Position numbers and translations under genes: made by a program. Under the pieces are notes generated by a model. The model ran no database searches. It had not been told where the DNA came from and was given only the letters and a program-made list of their open reading frames with translations. Shown one piece after another: positions 16,299 through 25,625 of a stretch of 38,185 nt of DNA. Location of the stretch: positions 1 to 38,185 of the forward strand of contig JASBUW010000013.1 in the NCBI GenBank assembly GCA_030147755.1. The letters are read 5' to 3'. Source of the DNA: Parachlamydiaceae bacterium. GTDB lineage: Bacteria > Chlamydiota > Chlamydiia > Chlamydiales > Parachlamydiaceae. Numbering within the stretch: the stretch's first letter is position 1; each line of letters begins with the position of its first letter.

Positions 16299-17444
16299 TT
16301 ACTGTTTTTCTAAGGGCGCTAAATGCGTGATGATAGCCTTGCCCACCTTTTCACCTTGAATGAGTCCACTTTCATTGTCGTACATATAGTGAATGCCAGC
16401 CAAAATACGAGAATTGCCAGCCTCAAATGCAAGCAATTGCCATTTAGTTTTTTCTTCAGGAAAAAAATAAGAAAGCATGGTTGCAGAGGCGGCTGAAGTC
16501 ACAGAATGCCCTGAAGGATAGCTAGGGTGAATAGGACAACGGACTAGTTCTTTGATGTTAGGATCGCGCATGTGCGGGCGCTTGACCCAATAAGTATACT
16601 TAGAAACAAAAGCTGCAATAAAAGAGTCTAAATAGCCCATCGCAAAAGTGGCTCGTACAAATAAAAAATTGGGCAAAGAGAGGTTTTTCTGTTCTAAGTC
16701 ACGATTCAAAATGGCATACCAGTTACCTGATTCGGGTCCTAATTTTCCTGCCCAATACTCCATAAGATGGAGTTTTTTAGGTGTGACGCGTGCTTGTGCC
16801 TCTCGAATCTCTTCCAACCCATAGGCCCAAATAATACTATCGTGATCGGGAGGAGGAATCGCTTGCACATTATCTACTGAGGCAAGAAGCCAAGGTTGAC
16901 AACTTCCCAACCGAAAACCAAAAAAAGGCGGCTTTTCCGCCCAATATTGAGGGCCTTCTTTAATAGGAGCCTCTTTAAGATGTTTTACTTCTTGTTGATA
17001 GCGTTTCTGGACCTTGCTAAAGACTAATTCGCTCAATTTAGAGGAGTAAGGATCGCTTTCGATTTTATGAGGAGTTTGAAAATCCGCAAAAAAGAGATGA
17101 ATGACGCTTTCAATTAAAGAAGCTGGATTTCCTACCCATTTTTGCGTTAATTGTTGAGAAATTAAAGCAAAATCACGTTGGGCAGTATATAGATAAGCTG
17201 TTAAGCGACATTTTTCTCCTTCTTTATCTGGCCGGCTCGCTAATTCATAAACAAGAGGATCCCATTGTGCGAAGACTTCATTAGTCAATGGTGTAGAAGA
17301 AGGGGGAAGAGCGCGAATAGTTTGCAATTCCTCGGTTGTATAAGAGAAATAAGGCTCTAATAGCTCCAATCCTCCCACATAAGTAGGTAGATAACAAATC
17401 AAGAGCAGCCAAAAGAGATAATGTTTGACATGAACCTGTTGCAT
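16299..17444 (-). CDS. Secreted PAP2-family phosphatase / vanadium haloperoxidase-like protein
   Basis: I start the gene at the ATG at 17444 (381 residues), which has a GAGGA site; a longer frame begins at 17495 but lacks one. The N terminus is then a Sec signal peptide (MQQVHVKHYLFWLLLICYLP). The C-terminal third holds the complete PAP2 signature: K-x6-RP (KYTYWVKRP), PSGHS, and SR-x5-H-x3-D (SRILAGIHYMYD). These bind phosphate, or vanadate in haloperoxidases. The overall length and large N-terminal part fit the vanadium-haloperoxidase-like branch. A periplasmic acid phosphatase acting on lipid or nucleotide phosphates is the likeliest role. It converges on the HD gene across a hairpin. Confidence 0.85.
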   Translation of the reverse strand: MQQVHVKHYLFWLLLICYLPTYVGGLELLEPYFSYTTEELQTIRALPPSSTPLTNEVFAQWDPLVYELASRPDKEGEKCRLTAYLYTAQRDFALISQQLTQKWVGNPASLIESVIHLFFADFQTPHKIESDPYSSKLSELVFSKVQKRYQQEVKHLKEAPIKEGPQYWAEKPPFFGFRLGSCQPWLLASVDNVQAIPPPDHDSIIWAYGLEEIREAQARVTPKKLHLMEYWAGKLGPESGNWYAILNRDLEQKNLSLPNFLFVRATFAMGYLDSFIAAFVSKYTYWVKRPHMRDPNIKELVRCPIHPSYPSGHSVTSAASATMLSYFFPEEKTKWQLLAFEAGNSRILAGIHYMYDNESGLIQGEKVGKAIITHLAPLEKQ

Positions 17445-17604
17445 AGCATTTTCCTCAAATTCAATTAAATTCATACATAAACAATAACGCGCCAAATATT
17501 AATTCTACAACCATTTTGCATATAGTTTTTTCATTTCAAAATTAGATCTTGCTTAATTTATCTATACGACTTATGTATCTATTTAGCCGTTAATGAATAA
17601 GAAG

Positions 17605-17634
17605 TTGGTCAAATTTTTTCATGTCGTGTATACT
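17605..17634 (+). promoter_or_regulatory. Predicted sigma70-type promoter of the lysE gene
   Basis: TTGGTC (17605-17610) and TATACT (17629-17634) are separated by 18 bases and lie 44 bases upstream of the ATG at 17678. The preceding region is AT-rich. This is a consensus match by eye only. Confidence 0.5.
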
Positions 17635-17677
17635 GGCTATTAGTTGTGAATAAAACAGCTGAATTTAAAGAGGCGCC

Positions 17678-18313
17678 ATGTTAAGAAATTTATTTTTTAA
17701 TGGATCTTTGATCGGTTTTTCGATTGCAATGCCTGTCGGTCCTGTGGCCATGCTTTGTATTCAACATTCTTTGCGGCGTGGGATGATGGCAGGATTAGTC
17801 GCTGGATTAGGAGCTGCTTTGGCAGATGCGGTCTATGGCGGTATGGCAGGATGTGGCGTTTCTATGCTGTCGCATTTTTTTATACGCTATCAATTGTGGT
17901 TTCAAATGATTGGAACCGTCATTTTGTGGTATTTAGGATTTAAAATTTTTAAATCCGAGCCCGTTGATTTTGAAAAACCCATATCTCCTTGTAGTTTAGG
18001 TCGTATCTTCTTTAGTACGTTTGCTTTAACTTTAACGAATCCTTTTACGCTTATTTGCTTTGCCGGGGTTTATACAGGTTTGGGCATTCATCCCTCAGAT
18101 CAAGAAATTTTACCTACATTGATGTTGACGCTTGGCGTTTTATTAGGTTCGACCGTTTGGTGGCTCATGTTAAGCTGTGGGAGTGCCGTCATTGGCAAAC
18201 GTTGGTCTATTAAATCCTCTCCTTTATTCAATCAAATTTCGGGATTAATCATTCTCTCGCTTGCATGTGTGGCCAGTGTCTCGGCTTTACATCAATTACT
18301 TTTTTTCCAATAA
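17678..18313 (+). CDS. LysE/RhtB-family amino-acid exporter-like protein
   Basis: The 211-residue protein has about six hydrophobic helices and the N-terminal LysE signature GFSIAMPVGPVAMLCIQ followed by RRGMMAGLVAGLGAALADA. The family exports amino acids and related small molecules across the inner membrane, driven by the proton gradient. Length is normal. An AGAGG ribosome site precedes the ATG, and a promoter candidate lies just upstream. The glycosyltransferase-like gene begins four bases after the stop, so both are probably co-transcribed. Substrate cannot be predicted. Confidence 0.9.
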   Translation: MLRNLFFNGSLIGFSIAMPVGPVAMLCIQHSLRRGMMAGLVAGLGAALADAVYGGMAGCGVSMLSHFFIRYQLWFQMIGTVILWYLGFKIFKSEPVDFEKPISPCSLGRIFFSTFALTLTNPFTLICFAGVYTGLGIHPSDQEILPTLMLTLGVLLGSTVWWLMLSCGSAVIGKRWSIKSSPLFNQISGLIILSLACVASVSALHQLLFFQ

Positions 18314-18316
18314 CCT

Positions 18317-20620
18317 ATGCATTCCTCAAATTTAGCCTTGTTTGATCAGTTTATACAGAATTATACAAAAGGTGACTTTTTACGTGCTCTACAAGGATTA
18401 ATCCTTTCTCCTCAAATTAAGTATGATACCTTGCAATCGCATGACAATCAATGGCTGCATTTTTTAATCAATTATGCTGATGCCTGTGTTTTCAAAGGAG
18501 CTTCTGATTTCTCTAAAGCCAGTCAGGTTTTATTGGAAATTTTAAATCAATCTTTTGATTCCCATCCGCAGTTAAGGCTTTTTGTAGAACAACTTAGTGA
18601 GGAATATCAACTATTTGAAGAACTCTTAAAAACATCTAAAGAATTTAGTTTTTTAACGGAATTAGATATTTATACCTCCGCTCTTCCTGATATTTATCAA
18701 TCTTTTATTCAGCAAAAAGCCCGCGTGTGTCAAGGATGGCAACAATTTCAGTTAGCTAGACCTTCCCTCGCTCAATGGATAGAAGGTAAAAATGGAGTAT
18801 GGAAACAGCCTTGGCATCCTTTTGCTTATGCGCAGCCCTTGACAATAAGGGAATTAAATCCTCAAGGAGAAATTCCTTTGATTTTTTTGGAGCCTTTAGA
18901 ATCCGTTGATTATGCTGATTTTCTTCAACCGTATTGCCAACAAGAGTGTTTATGGGTCATAGAAACAGCGGCTCATTTTTTTCATCTCCTGCAATTTTCT
19001 GAGTTGCAAACATTTTGGCAAAATCCGGCGATTGGAATTTATATTCTCGAGCTTTATCCTCAAACGCAATTTGCTTTACAAAATTGGCATTGGCAAACAT
19101 TAAAAACTTTTCGTCCTGTTCTAATGACTTCTAGAAGCGATTTTGAACGGATTATTCCCTTATTTGAAGTGGCATTGAAACGCTGTTTAACACAACCTTT
19201 AGTGGATTTTGAGAATGAAACGTTAGTAGCGAATTGGTTGTATAAGATCAGTAAAAATTTTATTTATAATCGAGAAGCTGAACGTTATGGAAAGAGTCGA
19301 TGCATTGCTTGTAGTTTAGAGAGAAGCGCAAAAAATTGGTTAGATCCTCATAAAGGTGCAATTCCTTTACAAGCAGATGTTGGGCCTCTTATTGTCGATT
19401 ATTTTAAGGAAGAGATCAAAAAAATGTCTCATTTGAGGCAAGCGCGTTCTTTTGCATCCAATTCTCGCCTGCGTGTGGCACATGTGGTTCCACAAATTGT
19501 GGATGGAGGACATGCCCCTACGCGCTTATTAAAAACACTCTGTCAATTTGCAAATTTGGATTGCTATGATGTGTCTGTCATTAGTACGGAATTTTTGATA
19601 GAACATCAATTAGAATATCCTCTCGCGCCATTTTTATCTTTTCCCTCTGATTTAAGAGGAAAAGAAACCATTCAATTTTTAAAAGAAAGAGGAATTTCTG
19701 CTTGGATTAATCCTGAAGTGACAACTTTTGTAAAATCAGCTCATGCGATTCAACAAATTCTAAAAGCTCTTAAAATTGATATAGCGGTGTTTCATGGTCC
19801 GGATGAGGTGAACATTTTATGCGCAAGCATGGCCGATGTGCCTATGCGTGTATTCTTTGATCATGGTACTCTTCCTTCTCATGCTTGTTTTGATTTAGCG
19901 ATTTTAAGTACACAAGAAGGACAAATTCAAAATCAAGAGCGATTTAAACACACTGGAATGAAAAGTCAATTTTTACATTTCTGTGTGGATGTCAAGCAAG
20001 GTTGGAAAGAAAAGCCTTATACTAGAGACGAAATAGGATTGCCTGCGGATTGTTTTATTTTAACAACCATTTCCAATCATTTGGATACGAGATTGACTCT
20101 TACAGTGTGTCAAGCAATAGGAGAAATTTTACAGCGTTGTCCACAAGCTGTTTATGCGCCTATGGGAAAAGTGCTTCATCCGGAACGGCTAAGAACTTTT
20201 TTTAAACCTTATGGTGTTAACGATCGTGTGATTTTTTTAGGCCCATGCGAAAATCCCAGTCAATATGCACGTTCCATGGATTTGTATTTGAATGAATTTC
20301 CTATAGGAAGTGGACTAGCTTTATTAGATGCTATGGCAGCTGGATGTCCTATTGTTTCCATGTATGATGAACAGGGTAATCAAGCAGCACGTTATGGGGG
20401 AACTTATTTTGGTATCGATCATGTGATTAAAACAGGTCTCAAAAAAGAATATGTGGAACTAGCCTGTCGTTTAATACAGGAGCCTCTTTTTTATCAAAAG
20501 TGGTCTCAACATGCCCTTAAACAATATGAAAAATATGCGGATGTCCGCCAATATGTTGAAAATTTTGAGAAACTTTTACAAAATTTTGCAGAAGTTAAAA
20601 AAGAAAATACGTGTGTATAA
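18317..20620 (+). CDS. Large glycosyltransferase-like protein (GT-B fold, OGT/GT4-like)
   Basis: The 767-residue protein has an N-terminal helical half (about 1-380) without a clear motif, and a C-terminal half with a GT-B layout. The first Rossmann part begins at about 384 (LRVAHVVPQIVDGGHAPTR). The donor-binding part includes LYLNEFPIGSGLALLDAMAAG at about 656-676, which resembles the donor loop of O-GlcNAc transferase/SPINDLY-type (GT41) and GT4 enzymes. A nucleotide-sugar transferase is likely; the acceptor is unknown and could be protein, lipid or a surface glycan. It is tightly linked to the LysE gene. No signal peptide is seen, so it acts in the cytoplasm or is exported by another route. 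Confidence 0.75.
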   Translation: MHSSNLALFDQFIQNYTKGDFLRALQGLILSPQIKYDTLQSHDNQWLHFLINYADACVFKGASDFSKASQVLLEILNQSFDSHPQLRLFVEQLSEEYQLFEELLKTSKEFSFLTELDIYTSALPDIYQSFIQQKARVCQGWQQFQLARPSLAQWIEGKNGVWKQPWHPFAYAQPLTIRELNPQGEIPLIFLEPLESVDYADFLQPYCQQECLWVIETAAHFFHLLQFSELQTFWQNPAIGIYILELYPQTQFALQNWHWQTLKTFRPVLMTSRSDFERIIPLFEVALKRCLTQPLVDFENETLVANWLYKISKNFIYNREAERYGKSRCIACSLERSAKNWLDPHKGAIPLQADVGPLIVDYFKEEIKKMSHLRQARSFASNSRLRVAHVVPQIVDGGHAPTRLLKTLCQFANLDCYDVSVISTEFLIEHQLEYPLAPFLSFPSDLRGKETIQFLKERGISAWINPEVTTFVKSAHAIQQILKALKIDIAVFHGPDEVNILCASMADVPMRVFFDHGTLPSHACFDLAILSTQEGQIQNQERFKHTGMKSQFLHFCVDVKQGWKEKPYTRDEIGLPADCFILTTISNHLDTRLTLTVCQAIGEILQRCPQAVYAPMGKVLHPERLRTFFKPYGVNDRVIFLGPCENPSQYARSMDLYLNEFPIGSGLALLDAMAAGCPIVSMYDEQGNQAARYGGTYFGIDHVIKTGLKKEYVELACRLIQEPLFYQKWSQHALKQYEKYADVRQYVENFEKLLQNFAEVKKENTCV

Positions 20621-20634
20621 AAAATATTCTGTCT

Positions 20635-21444
20635 TTATCTACGATGTTTTAATTCAACTCGAGGAATAGCTGCCAAAAGAGTCTTAGTATACTCGTTTTG
20701 AGGATCTTCAAAAAGCGCTTCTGTTGGACGACTTTCCACAATTTTTCCTATATGTAAGACGGCAATATGATCTGAAATATGGCGAATGACAGAGAGATCG
20801 TGTGAAATAAAGAGATAACTTAAATTCAAGTTTTCTTTTAGTTCTAGAAGCAAATTGAGAATTTGCGCTTGGATAGAAATATCCAACGCTGAAACAGCTT
20901 CATCGCATATAATCAGTTTGGGTCGTAAAGCGATTGCTCTGCCGATACAAATACGCTGCTGCTGACCGCCTGAAAACTCATGAGGATAGCGATTCATCAC
21001 GTCCGGTGAAAGCCCCACTTGCTGTAATGTTTCTGCTACGCAATCCCATTGCATTTCGCGATCTTGGACGACTCCATGATAAAGCAGGGCTTCTCCCATA
21101 TTCTCTCGAATGGTTTTACGTGGATTGAGCGAAGCATAAGGATCTTGAAAAACAATTTGAATTTCTTTACGTATTTTTTTCAATTTTTGTGGAGTTAACG
21201 TGAAAAGAGAAGTGCCTTCAAAATAACTTTCTCCTGCAGTAGGCTCTAACAAACGAATCGCTGTGCGTGCGGCTGTGCTTTTACCGCAACCCGATTCTCC
21301 TACCATTCCCAGCACTTTTCCTGATTCGATGCTAAAATCAATTCCATCGACCGCTTTAATAGTGCCCACTTGTTTTCTAAAAAAGCCGGAGTAGATAGGA
21401 AAATATTTTTTGAGTTCTTTGACTTGCAGAATCATGTTGCTCAT
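20635..21444 (-). CDS. oppF: Oligopeptide ABC transporter ATPase OppF/DppF-like
   Basis: The 269-residue ABC ATPase has Walker A (GESGCGKSTAAR), signature (FSGGQQQR), Walker B with catalytic Glu (LIICDEAVSALD) and switch His (FISHDLSV). The short OppF/DppF C-terminal extension (NEYTKTLLAAIPRVE) identifies the peptide-transporter branch. It overlaps oppD by four bases (ATGA), so the two are coupled, and such ATPases form a heterodimer. The permeases OppB/OppC and binding protein OppA are not in this window. It converges on the glycosyltransferase gene 15 bases away with no clear terminator. Confidence 0.92.
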   Translation of the reverse strand: MSNMILQVKELKKYFPIYSGFFRKQVGTIKAVDGIDFSIESGKVLGMVGESGCGKSTAARTAIRLLEPTAGESYFEGTSLFTLTPQKLKKIRKEIQIVFQDPYASLNPRKTIRENMGEALLYHGVVQDREMQWDCVAETLQQVGLSPDVMNRYPHEFSGGQQQRICIGRAIALRPKLIICDEAVSALDISIQAQILNLLLELKENLNLSYLFISHDLSVIRHISDHIAVLHIGKIVESRPTEALFEDPQNEYTKTLLAAIPRVELKHRR

Positions 21445-22475
21445 GCTTCTTCCTTGCGTTCTTGGCTTTCGGAAGTTCCATCATACAGCCAACATTTTGC
21501 GACATGGGTAAGAGGCTCTAAAGTAAAATCCGGGACATGCCCTTGTTTGCATTTATCCATGACATAAGGGCAACGGGGATGAAAACGACATCCGGAGGGA
21601 ATATGACGAAAAGTAGGCACTTGTCCACGAATAGGTTGCAGCTTTTTTTGACGCTTATCCAGAGAGGGACGTGATTGAAAAAGGCCTTTTGTATAGGGGT
21701 GTGCACGATGTTCAAACACATCTTCTATTTTTCCTCGTTCAATTCCTTGTGCCATATACATGACGATCACCTCATCAGCCATTTCAGCGACAACTCCCAT
21801 ATCATGGGTGATCAATAATAAGGACATTCCTTTTTTACGCTGTAAATGGCGTATCAGTTCTAATACTTGTGCTTGAATAGTAACATCGAGTGCTGTGGTG
21901 GGTTCATCGGCAATAAGAATATCTGGTTCACACATCATGGCCATAGCGATCATGACGCGTTGTTTGAGACCTCCTGATAATTGATGAGGATAAGCAGACA
22001 AACGCTCTTCGGCATCCGGAATTCCCACCGCTTTTAACGCTTCGCTTGCTTTGTTCCATGCCTCTTCTCCAAATAAGCCTAAGTGTAATTCAGCCACTTC
22101 TATCAATTGATTGCCAATGGAATAAACAGGGTTGAGAGCACTCATAGGATCTTGAAAAATCATGGCGATTTTAGCGCCACGGATGCGACGCATCTCTTTT
22201 TCAGGAATTGTCAAGAGATTGTGTCCTTGGTAGAGGACTTCTCCAGTGGGAGGAAGAGCGGGAGGATGAGGCAAGATGCGCATAATGGACAAAGCTGTTA
22301 ACGATTTTCCGCAACCGGATTCTCCGACTAGCGCTAATGTTTGTCCGCGATAAAGATCAAATCCTAGATGATCCACGACAGTCCATTTTTCTTGCCCTAT
22401 TTGCAGTTGAGTCGTGAGGTCGCGTACTTTGAGAACGGGAAATTTGTTTTCTTGTGGCATAGGATAGGGATCCAT
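21441..22475 (-). CDS. oppD: Oligopeptide ABC transporter ATPase OppD/DppD-like
   Basis: With the start at 22475 the protein has 344 residues, typical for OppD. It shows Walker A (GESGCGKSLTALS), signature (LSGGLKQR), Walker B (ILIADEPTTALD) and the Cys-containing OppD/DppD C-terminal domain (CRFHPRCPYVMDKC). The frame extends 17 codons further to 22526, but that part runs into an inverted repeat and has no family similarity, so I excluded it. The site before 22475 is only weakly purine-rich. Together with OppF it would energise import of short peptides, a known nutrient route in intracellular chlamydiae. Confidence 0.92.
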   Translation of the reverse strand: MDPYPMPQENKFPVLKVRDLTTQLQIGQEKWTVVDHLGFDLYRGQTLALVGESGCGKSLTALSIMRILPHPPALPPTGEVLYQGHNLLTIPEKEMRRIRGAKIAMIFQDPMSALNPVYSIGNQLIEVAELHLGLFGEEAWNKASEALKAVGIPDAEERLSAYPHQLSGGLKQRVMIAMAMMCEPDILIADEPTTALDVTIQAQVLELIRHLQRKKGMSLLLITHDMGVVAEMADEVIVMYMAQGIERGKIEDVFEHRAHPYTKGLFQSRPSLDKRQKKLQPIRGQVPTFRHIPSGCRFHPRCPYVMDKCKQGHVPDFTLEPLTHVAKCWLYDGTSESQERKEEA

Positions 22476-22500
22476 TATTTTTATCTTTTTAATCGTTATG

Positions 22501-22647
22501 TAGAGTGTCACTAAAAAATTCAACACAAAGACACAAAGTCACTAAGACACAAAAAAATAAAGAATAGAAATGAAATTTACTCTATATATAAAGTTAATTC
22601 TTTATTTCTTTGTGTCTTTGGGTTGAATTTTTTAGTGATACTCTATA
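22501..22647. repeat. Imperfect inverted repeat between divergent oppD and DUF47 genes
   Basis: The left part (22501-22565) and right part (22597-22647) pair over about 50 bases, for example TAGAGTGTCACTAAAAAATT against its inverse at the right. The left arm carries about 14 additional bases (GTCACTAAGACACA) not found on the right. It occupies the shared upstream region of two divergent genes, so it may move or provide promoters. From 22648 to 22745 only AT-rich leader sequence is seen. Confidence 0.75.
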
Positions 22648-22745
22648 TAGCTCTATTTTTTATATAGCGCAAATAGACAAATTTCTCGATCGGGAATTCT
22701 TGGTTTAGTATTGTCAACTTAAACCCTTTAATCAAATGCTTGGCT

Positions 22746-23420
22746 ATGTTGACGATTTTAAGTTTATTTGGACGTTCACCTTTTGCTCCGTTGCAATCGC
22801 ACATGGAATGTGTGAGTCGCTGCGTACACTGTTTACCCGATTTATTAGTGGGATTAGAACAAAAGGATGTGTCTCAGCTTGAGCGGGTTGCGGAAGAAAT
22901 TGCGCGCTTTGAGCATGATGCAGATTTAATTAAAAATGATATTCGCAATCATTTACCTAAAAGTCTATTTTTGCCTATCGACCGTGGCAATTTACTCGAT
23001 ATTTTAACTCTCCAAGATCGTATTGCAGATAAAGTGCAAGATGCAGCCGTCGTCGTTAATTTAAAGCCATTAGAACTATTGCCTATTTTTAAAGAGGAGT
23101 TTAAGCTATTCTTACATAAGAATATTGAAACTTTTGATGAGGCGAAATTGATTATTAAAGAATTACACGAGCTGGTGGAATCATCATTTGGCGGAATAGA
23201 AGCTGAAAAAGTGCGTTCGATGGTAGATCAAGTGGCTTATCGCGAACATGAGGTAGATCTCATCCAACGACAATTATTGAAAAGTTTATTCAAAGCGGAA
23301 GAGCAATTGACTTATGTGACTTTCCATCAGTGGCAACGACTATTTGAAAGCATTGCCGCCATTTCCAATCTCTCAGAGAACTTAGCTTATCGCGTACGCA
23401 TGACCTTAGAATTAAAATAG
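22746..23420 (+). CDS. DUF47/PhoU-like phosphate transport accessory protein
   Basis: The 224-residue all-helical protein belongs to the DUF47 (TIGR00153) family, PhoU-like partners of Pit transporters. Features include MLTILSLFGRSPFAPLQSHM at the start and the metal-binding-like segment ARFEHDADLIKNDIRNHL followed by DRGNLLDILTLQDRIAD, typical of the family. I chose ATG 22746 over a TTG at 22740; no strong ribosome site exists for either. The pit gene follows eight bases after the stop, the same arrangement as in many bacteria. It likely regulates or gates Pit. Confidence 0.9.
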   Translation: MLTILSLFGRSPFAPLQSHMECVSRCVHCLPDLLVGLEQKDVSQLERVAEEIARFEHDADLIKNDIRNHLPKSLFLPIDRGNLLDILTLQDRIADKVQDAAVVVNLKPLELLPIFKEEFKLFLHKNIETFDEAKLIIKELHELVESSFGGIEAEKVRSMVDQVAYREHEVDLIQRQLLKSLFKAEEQLTYVTFHQWQRLFESIAAISNLSENLAYRVRMTLELK

Positions 23421-23427
23421 AACGTTT

Positions 23428-24849
23428 ATGGACACCGCTTTACTTATACTTATCTTGCTAACAGGCTTTTATATGGCCTGGAATATTGGAGCCAATGATG
23501 TCGCTAATGCAATGGGGACATCGGTGGGTTCCGGTGCCTTAACGCTAAAGCGTGCGGTCATTATTGCCGCTATTCTAGAATTCTCCGGGGCATTCTTTTT
23601 TGGATCACGTGTGTCCGAAACTGTACAAAGCGGCATTATTAATGCGGATATGTTTACCAGCGATCCCCGTACACTTGTATATGGAATGCTTGCCGCTCTG
23701 GCATCTGCGGGTATTTGGCTGCAAGTTGCTTCTTATTATGGATGGCCTGTTTCGACCACACATTCTATTGTAGGAGCAATTGTAGGTTTTGGTGCGGTAG
23801 TAGGTGGTTTAGAAGCCGTTAAATGGGGAGAAGTTGGCTTTATTTTCAGCAGCTGGATTTTATCGCCGGTATTGGGAGGAATTTTAGGTTATTACATTTT
23901 TAATATCATTCGTAAAAAAGTTTTTTACGCTCAGCATCCCTTTGCAGCAGCGCAGCAGTTTACCCCTTTTCTTGTTTTTATTGTTATTTTCATTTTGGCT
24001 TTAGTCTTGACATTTGAAGGATTGCAAAATCTTCATTTAGAGATGAATTCCCTCCAAAAAACGCTGCTAGCAGTAGGTTTAGCGGGGTGTGGGTCTTTGA
24101 TCAGTTATTTTCTGGTGAATCGTATGTCTCCTCTTATACCAGAAAAAACTCCTCTTGTAGCCTATGGACCTCATGTGTCAACAGAACTAGAACAAGCGCG
24201 GCAACATTTACAGAGCGTCAAAAAAGCAACGGAAGGCGAATTACGCTATCATGTCAGCTTATTAGTCGAGGAAGTGGAAGGGCTGGAAAATTCTCTCCAT
24301 CAAAAACAAGAGATTGATCACACGCATTCTGAAAATCTAAAAGTCGAGCAAATTTTTAGTTATCTCCAAATTATGAGTGCCTGCATGATGGCTTTTGCAC
24401 ATGGCGCCAATGATGTCGCCAATGCGATTGGTCCGCTTTCTGCAGCTGTCGCGATCTTAACGACAGGGATATTTGCAGTGGATACACCTGTTCCGACGTG
24501 GGCACTGGCTTTAGGAGGAGTGGGAATTGTCATTGGATTGGCCACGTGGGGATGGCGCGTGATGGAGACCATTGGAAAGAAGATTACAGAGTTAACGCCT
24601 AGCCGAGGCTTTGCAGCTGAATTTGGAGCCGCCACCACCATTGTTCTGGCTTCTAGGTTGGGATTACCTGTCTCAACCACGCATACGTTGGTGGGGGCCG
24701 TTTTAGGAGTGGGCTTTGCCAGAGGATTAGAAGCCGTCAATTTGAACACTACACGTGATATTTTGGTGTCTTGGGTTGTCACTGTTCCGTTAGGGGCTAT
24801 TTTGGCGATTCTTTTGTTTTATCCCATTCAAGCTTTATTTAGTTCATAG
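23428..24849 (+). CDS. pit: PiT-family inorganic phosphate transporter
   Basis: The 473-residue membrane protein has the two inverted PiT signatures: GANDVANAMGTSVGSGALT near the N terminus and GANDVANAIGPLSAAVAI in the second half, plus the repeated GWPVSTTHSIVGA / GLPVSTTHTLVGA segments. About ten to twelve helices flank a charged cytoplasmic loop (about residues 235-300). PiT proteins import phosphate, usually as a metal-phosphate complex, with protons or sodium. It is co-transcribed with the DUF47 gene. Confidence 0.95.
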   Translation: MDTALLILILLTGFYMAWNIGANDVANAMGTSVGSGALTLKRAVIIAAILEFSGAFFFGSRVSETVQSGIINADMFTSDPRTLVYGMLAALASAGIWLQVASYYGWPVSTTHSIVGAIVGFGAVVGGLEAVKWGEVGFIFSSWILSPVLGGILGYYIFNIIRKKVFYAQHPFAAAQQFTPFLVFIVIFILALVLTFEGLQNLHLEMNSLQKTLLAVGLAGCGSLISYFLVNRMSPLIPEKTPLVAYGPHVSTELEQARQHLQSVKKATEGELRYHVSLLVEEVEGLENSLHQKQEIDHTHSENLKVEQIFSYLQIMSACMMAFAHGANDVANAIGPLSAAVAILTTGIFAVDTPVPTWALALGGVGIVIGLATWGWRVMETIGKKITELTPSRGFAAEFGAATTIVLASRLGLPVSTTHTLVGAVLGVGFARGLEAVNLNTTRDILVSWVVTVPLGAILAILLFYPIQALFSS

Positions 24850-24952
24850 TGAATGAAATTTTAATTTATATTCTCTCTCAAAATTTGCAGGCAGTTAAAT
24901 GGCAAAATTGCTATAAGTGATGGCGTCAATAACTTCATGCGTGGAGAAGAAA

Positions 24953-25534
24953 ATGACCGAAAATCATCATCAAGCTTTATCGAATCGTTGGGTATTTAGA
25001 GCTGTTATTGCAGTGATTGTCAGTTTGCTTTTACTTGCTCGTATTGGTTATGGGCAGCCGCAAAGTGTGGTGGAGACCAAACAAGCTGTTTTACAAGGAT
25101 CCATTCAATTAAAGCCGGTTAAACCAGTGTCTGATGATGAAACGGATAAAATTCAACCTGGTACTCCTGTCAAAATTGTTGTTACTGTAGAAAATAAAGG
25201 TCCACAAACAAGTGCGGCTGGTAAACTCTATGTACGTTACGCTTTTTCTAAACCTTTAGAACGCGAAGCAAATAGTGTCATTTTCGAAACGGAAAAAAAA
25301 CCATTACCCGCTATAGAACCGGGTAAATCTGTCGATATTGTTTTTGAAACTCCCCATACCTCTCCTTCTCTCCTTGATTTTGTCCGCGATGACTGGTCAA
25401 TGCGCGAATATCAAGCTGTCACAATATTTCAACGAGAAGAACATATTATTGGAACTCTTGCTATTACTTTTTCTGCTTATTATTATCCCGGAATTAAAAA
25501 AGAATTTCCTACTAAAGTTTTCTCTGGTTCGTAA
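24953..25534 (+). CDS. Hypothetical signal-anchored protein with Ig-like periplasmic domain
   Basis: I start at ATG 24953 (193 residues) because of the GGAGA site; the frame is open from 24917. One membrane helix (VFRAVIAVIVSLLLLARIGYG, about residues 14-34) could be a signal anchor or a signal peptide. The rest is beta-rich, with TPVKIVVTVENKGPQTSAAG and EPGKSVDIVFETP, a pattern seen in Ig-like domains such as CARDB. No catalytic motif is visible. A periplasmic location is inferred. It follows pit after 103 bases and precedes another hypothetical gene. Confidence 0.7.
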   Translation: MTENHHQALSNRWVFRAVIAVIVSLLLLARIGYGQPQSVVETKQAVLQGSIQLKPVKPVSDDETDKIQPGTPVKIVVTVENKGPQTSAAGKLYVRYAFSKPLEREANSVIFETEKKPLPAIEPGKSVDIVFETPHTSPSLLDFVRDDWSMREYQAVTIFQREEHIIGTLAITFSAYYYPGIKKEFPTKVFSGS

Positions 25535-25625
25535 TTTAAAAATTAAAACAAATCTAATTTTATTTTTATTTGACTTAAAAATTTATAAGCAATATTATTG
25601 CTTTTAATTAACAAGGAGATAATTT

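Noticed and set aside
22476-22526. 17-residue N-terminal extension of OppD
   Set aside because: It runs into the inverted repeat, has no family similarity, and OppD has normal length from 22475.
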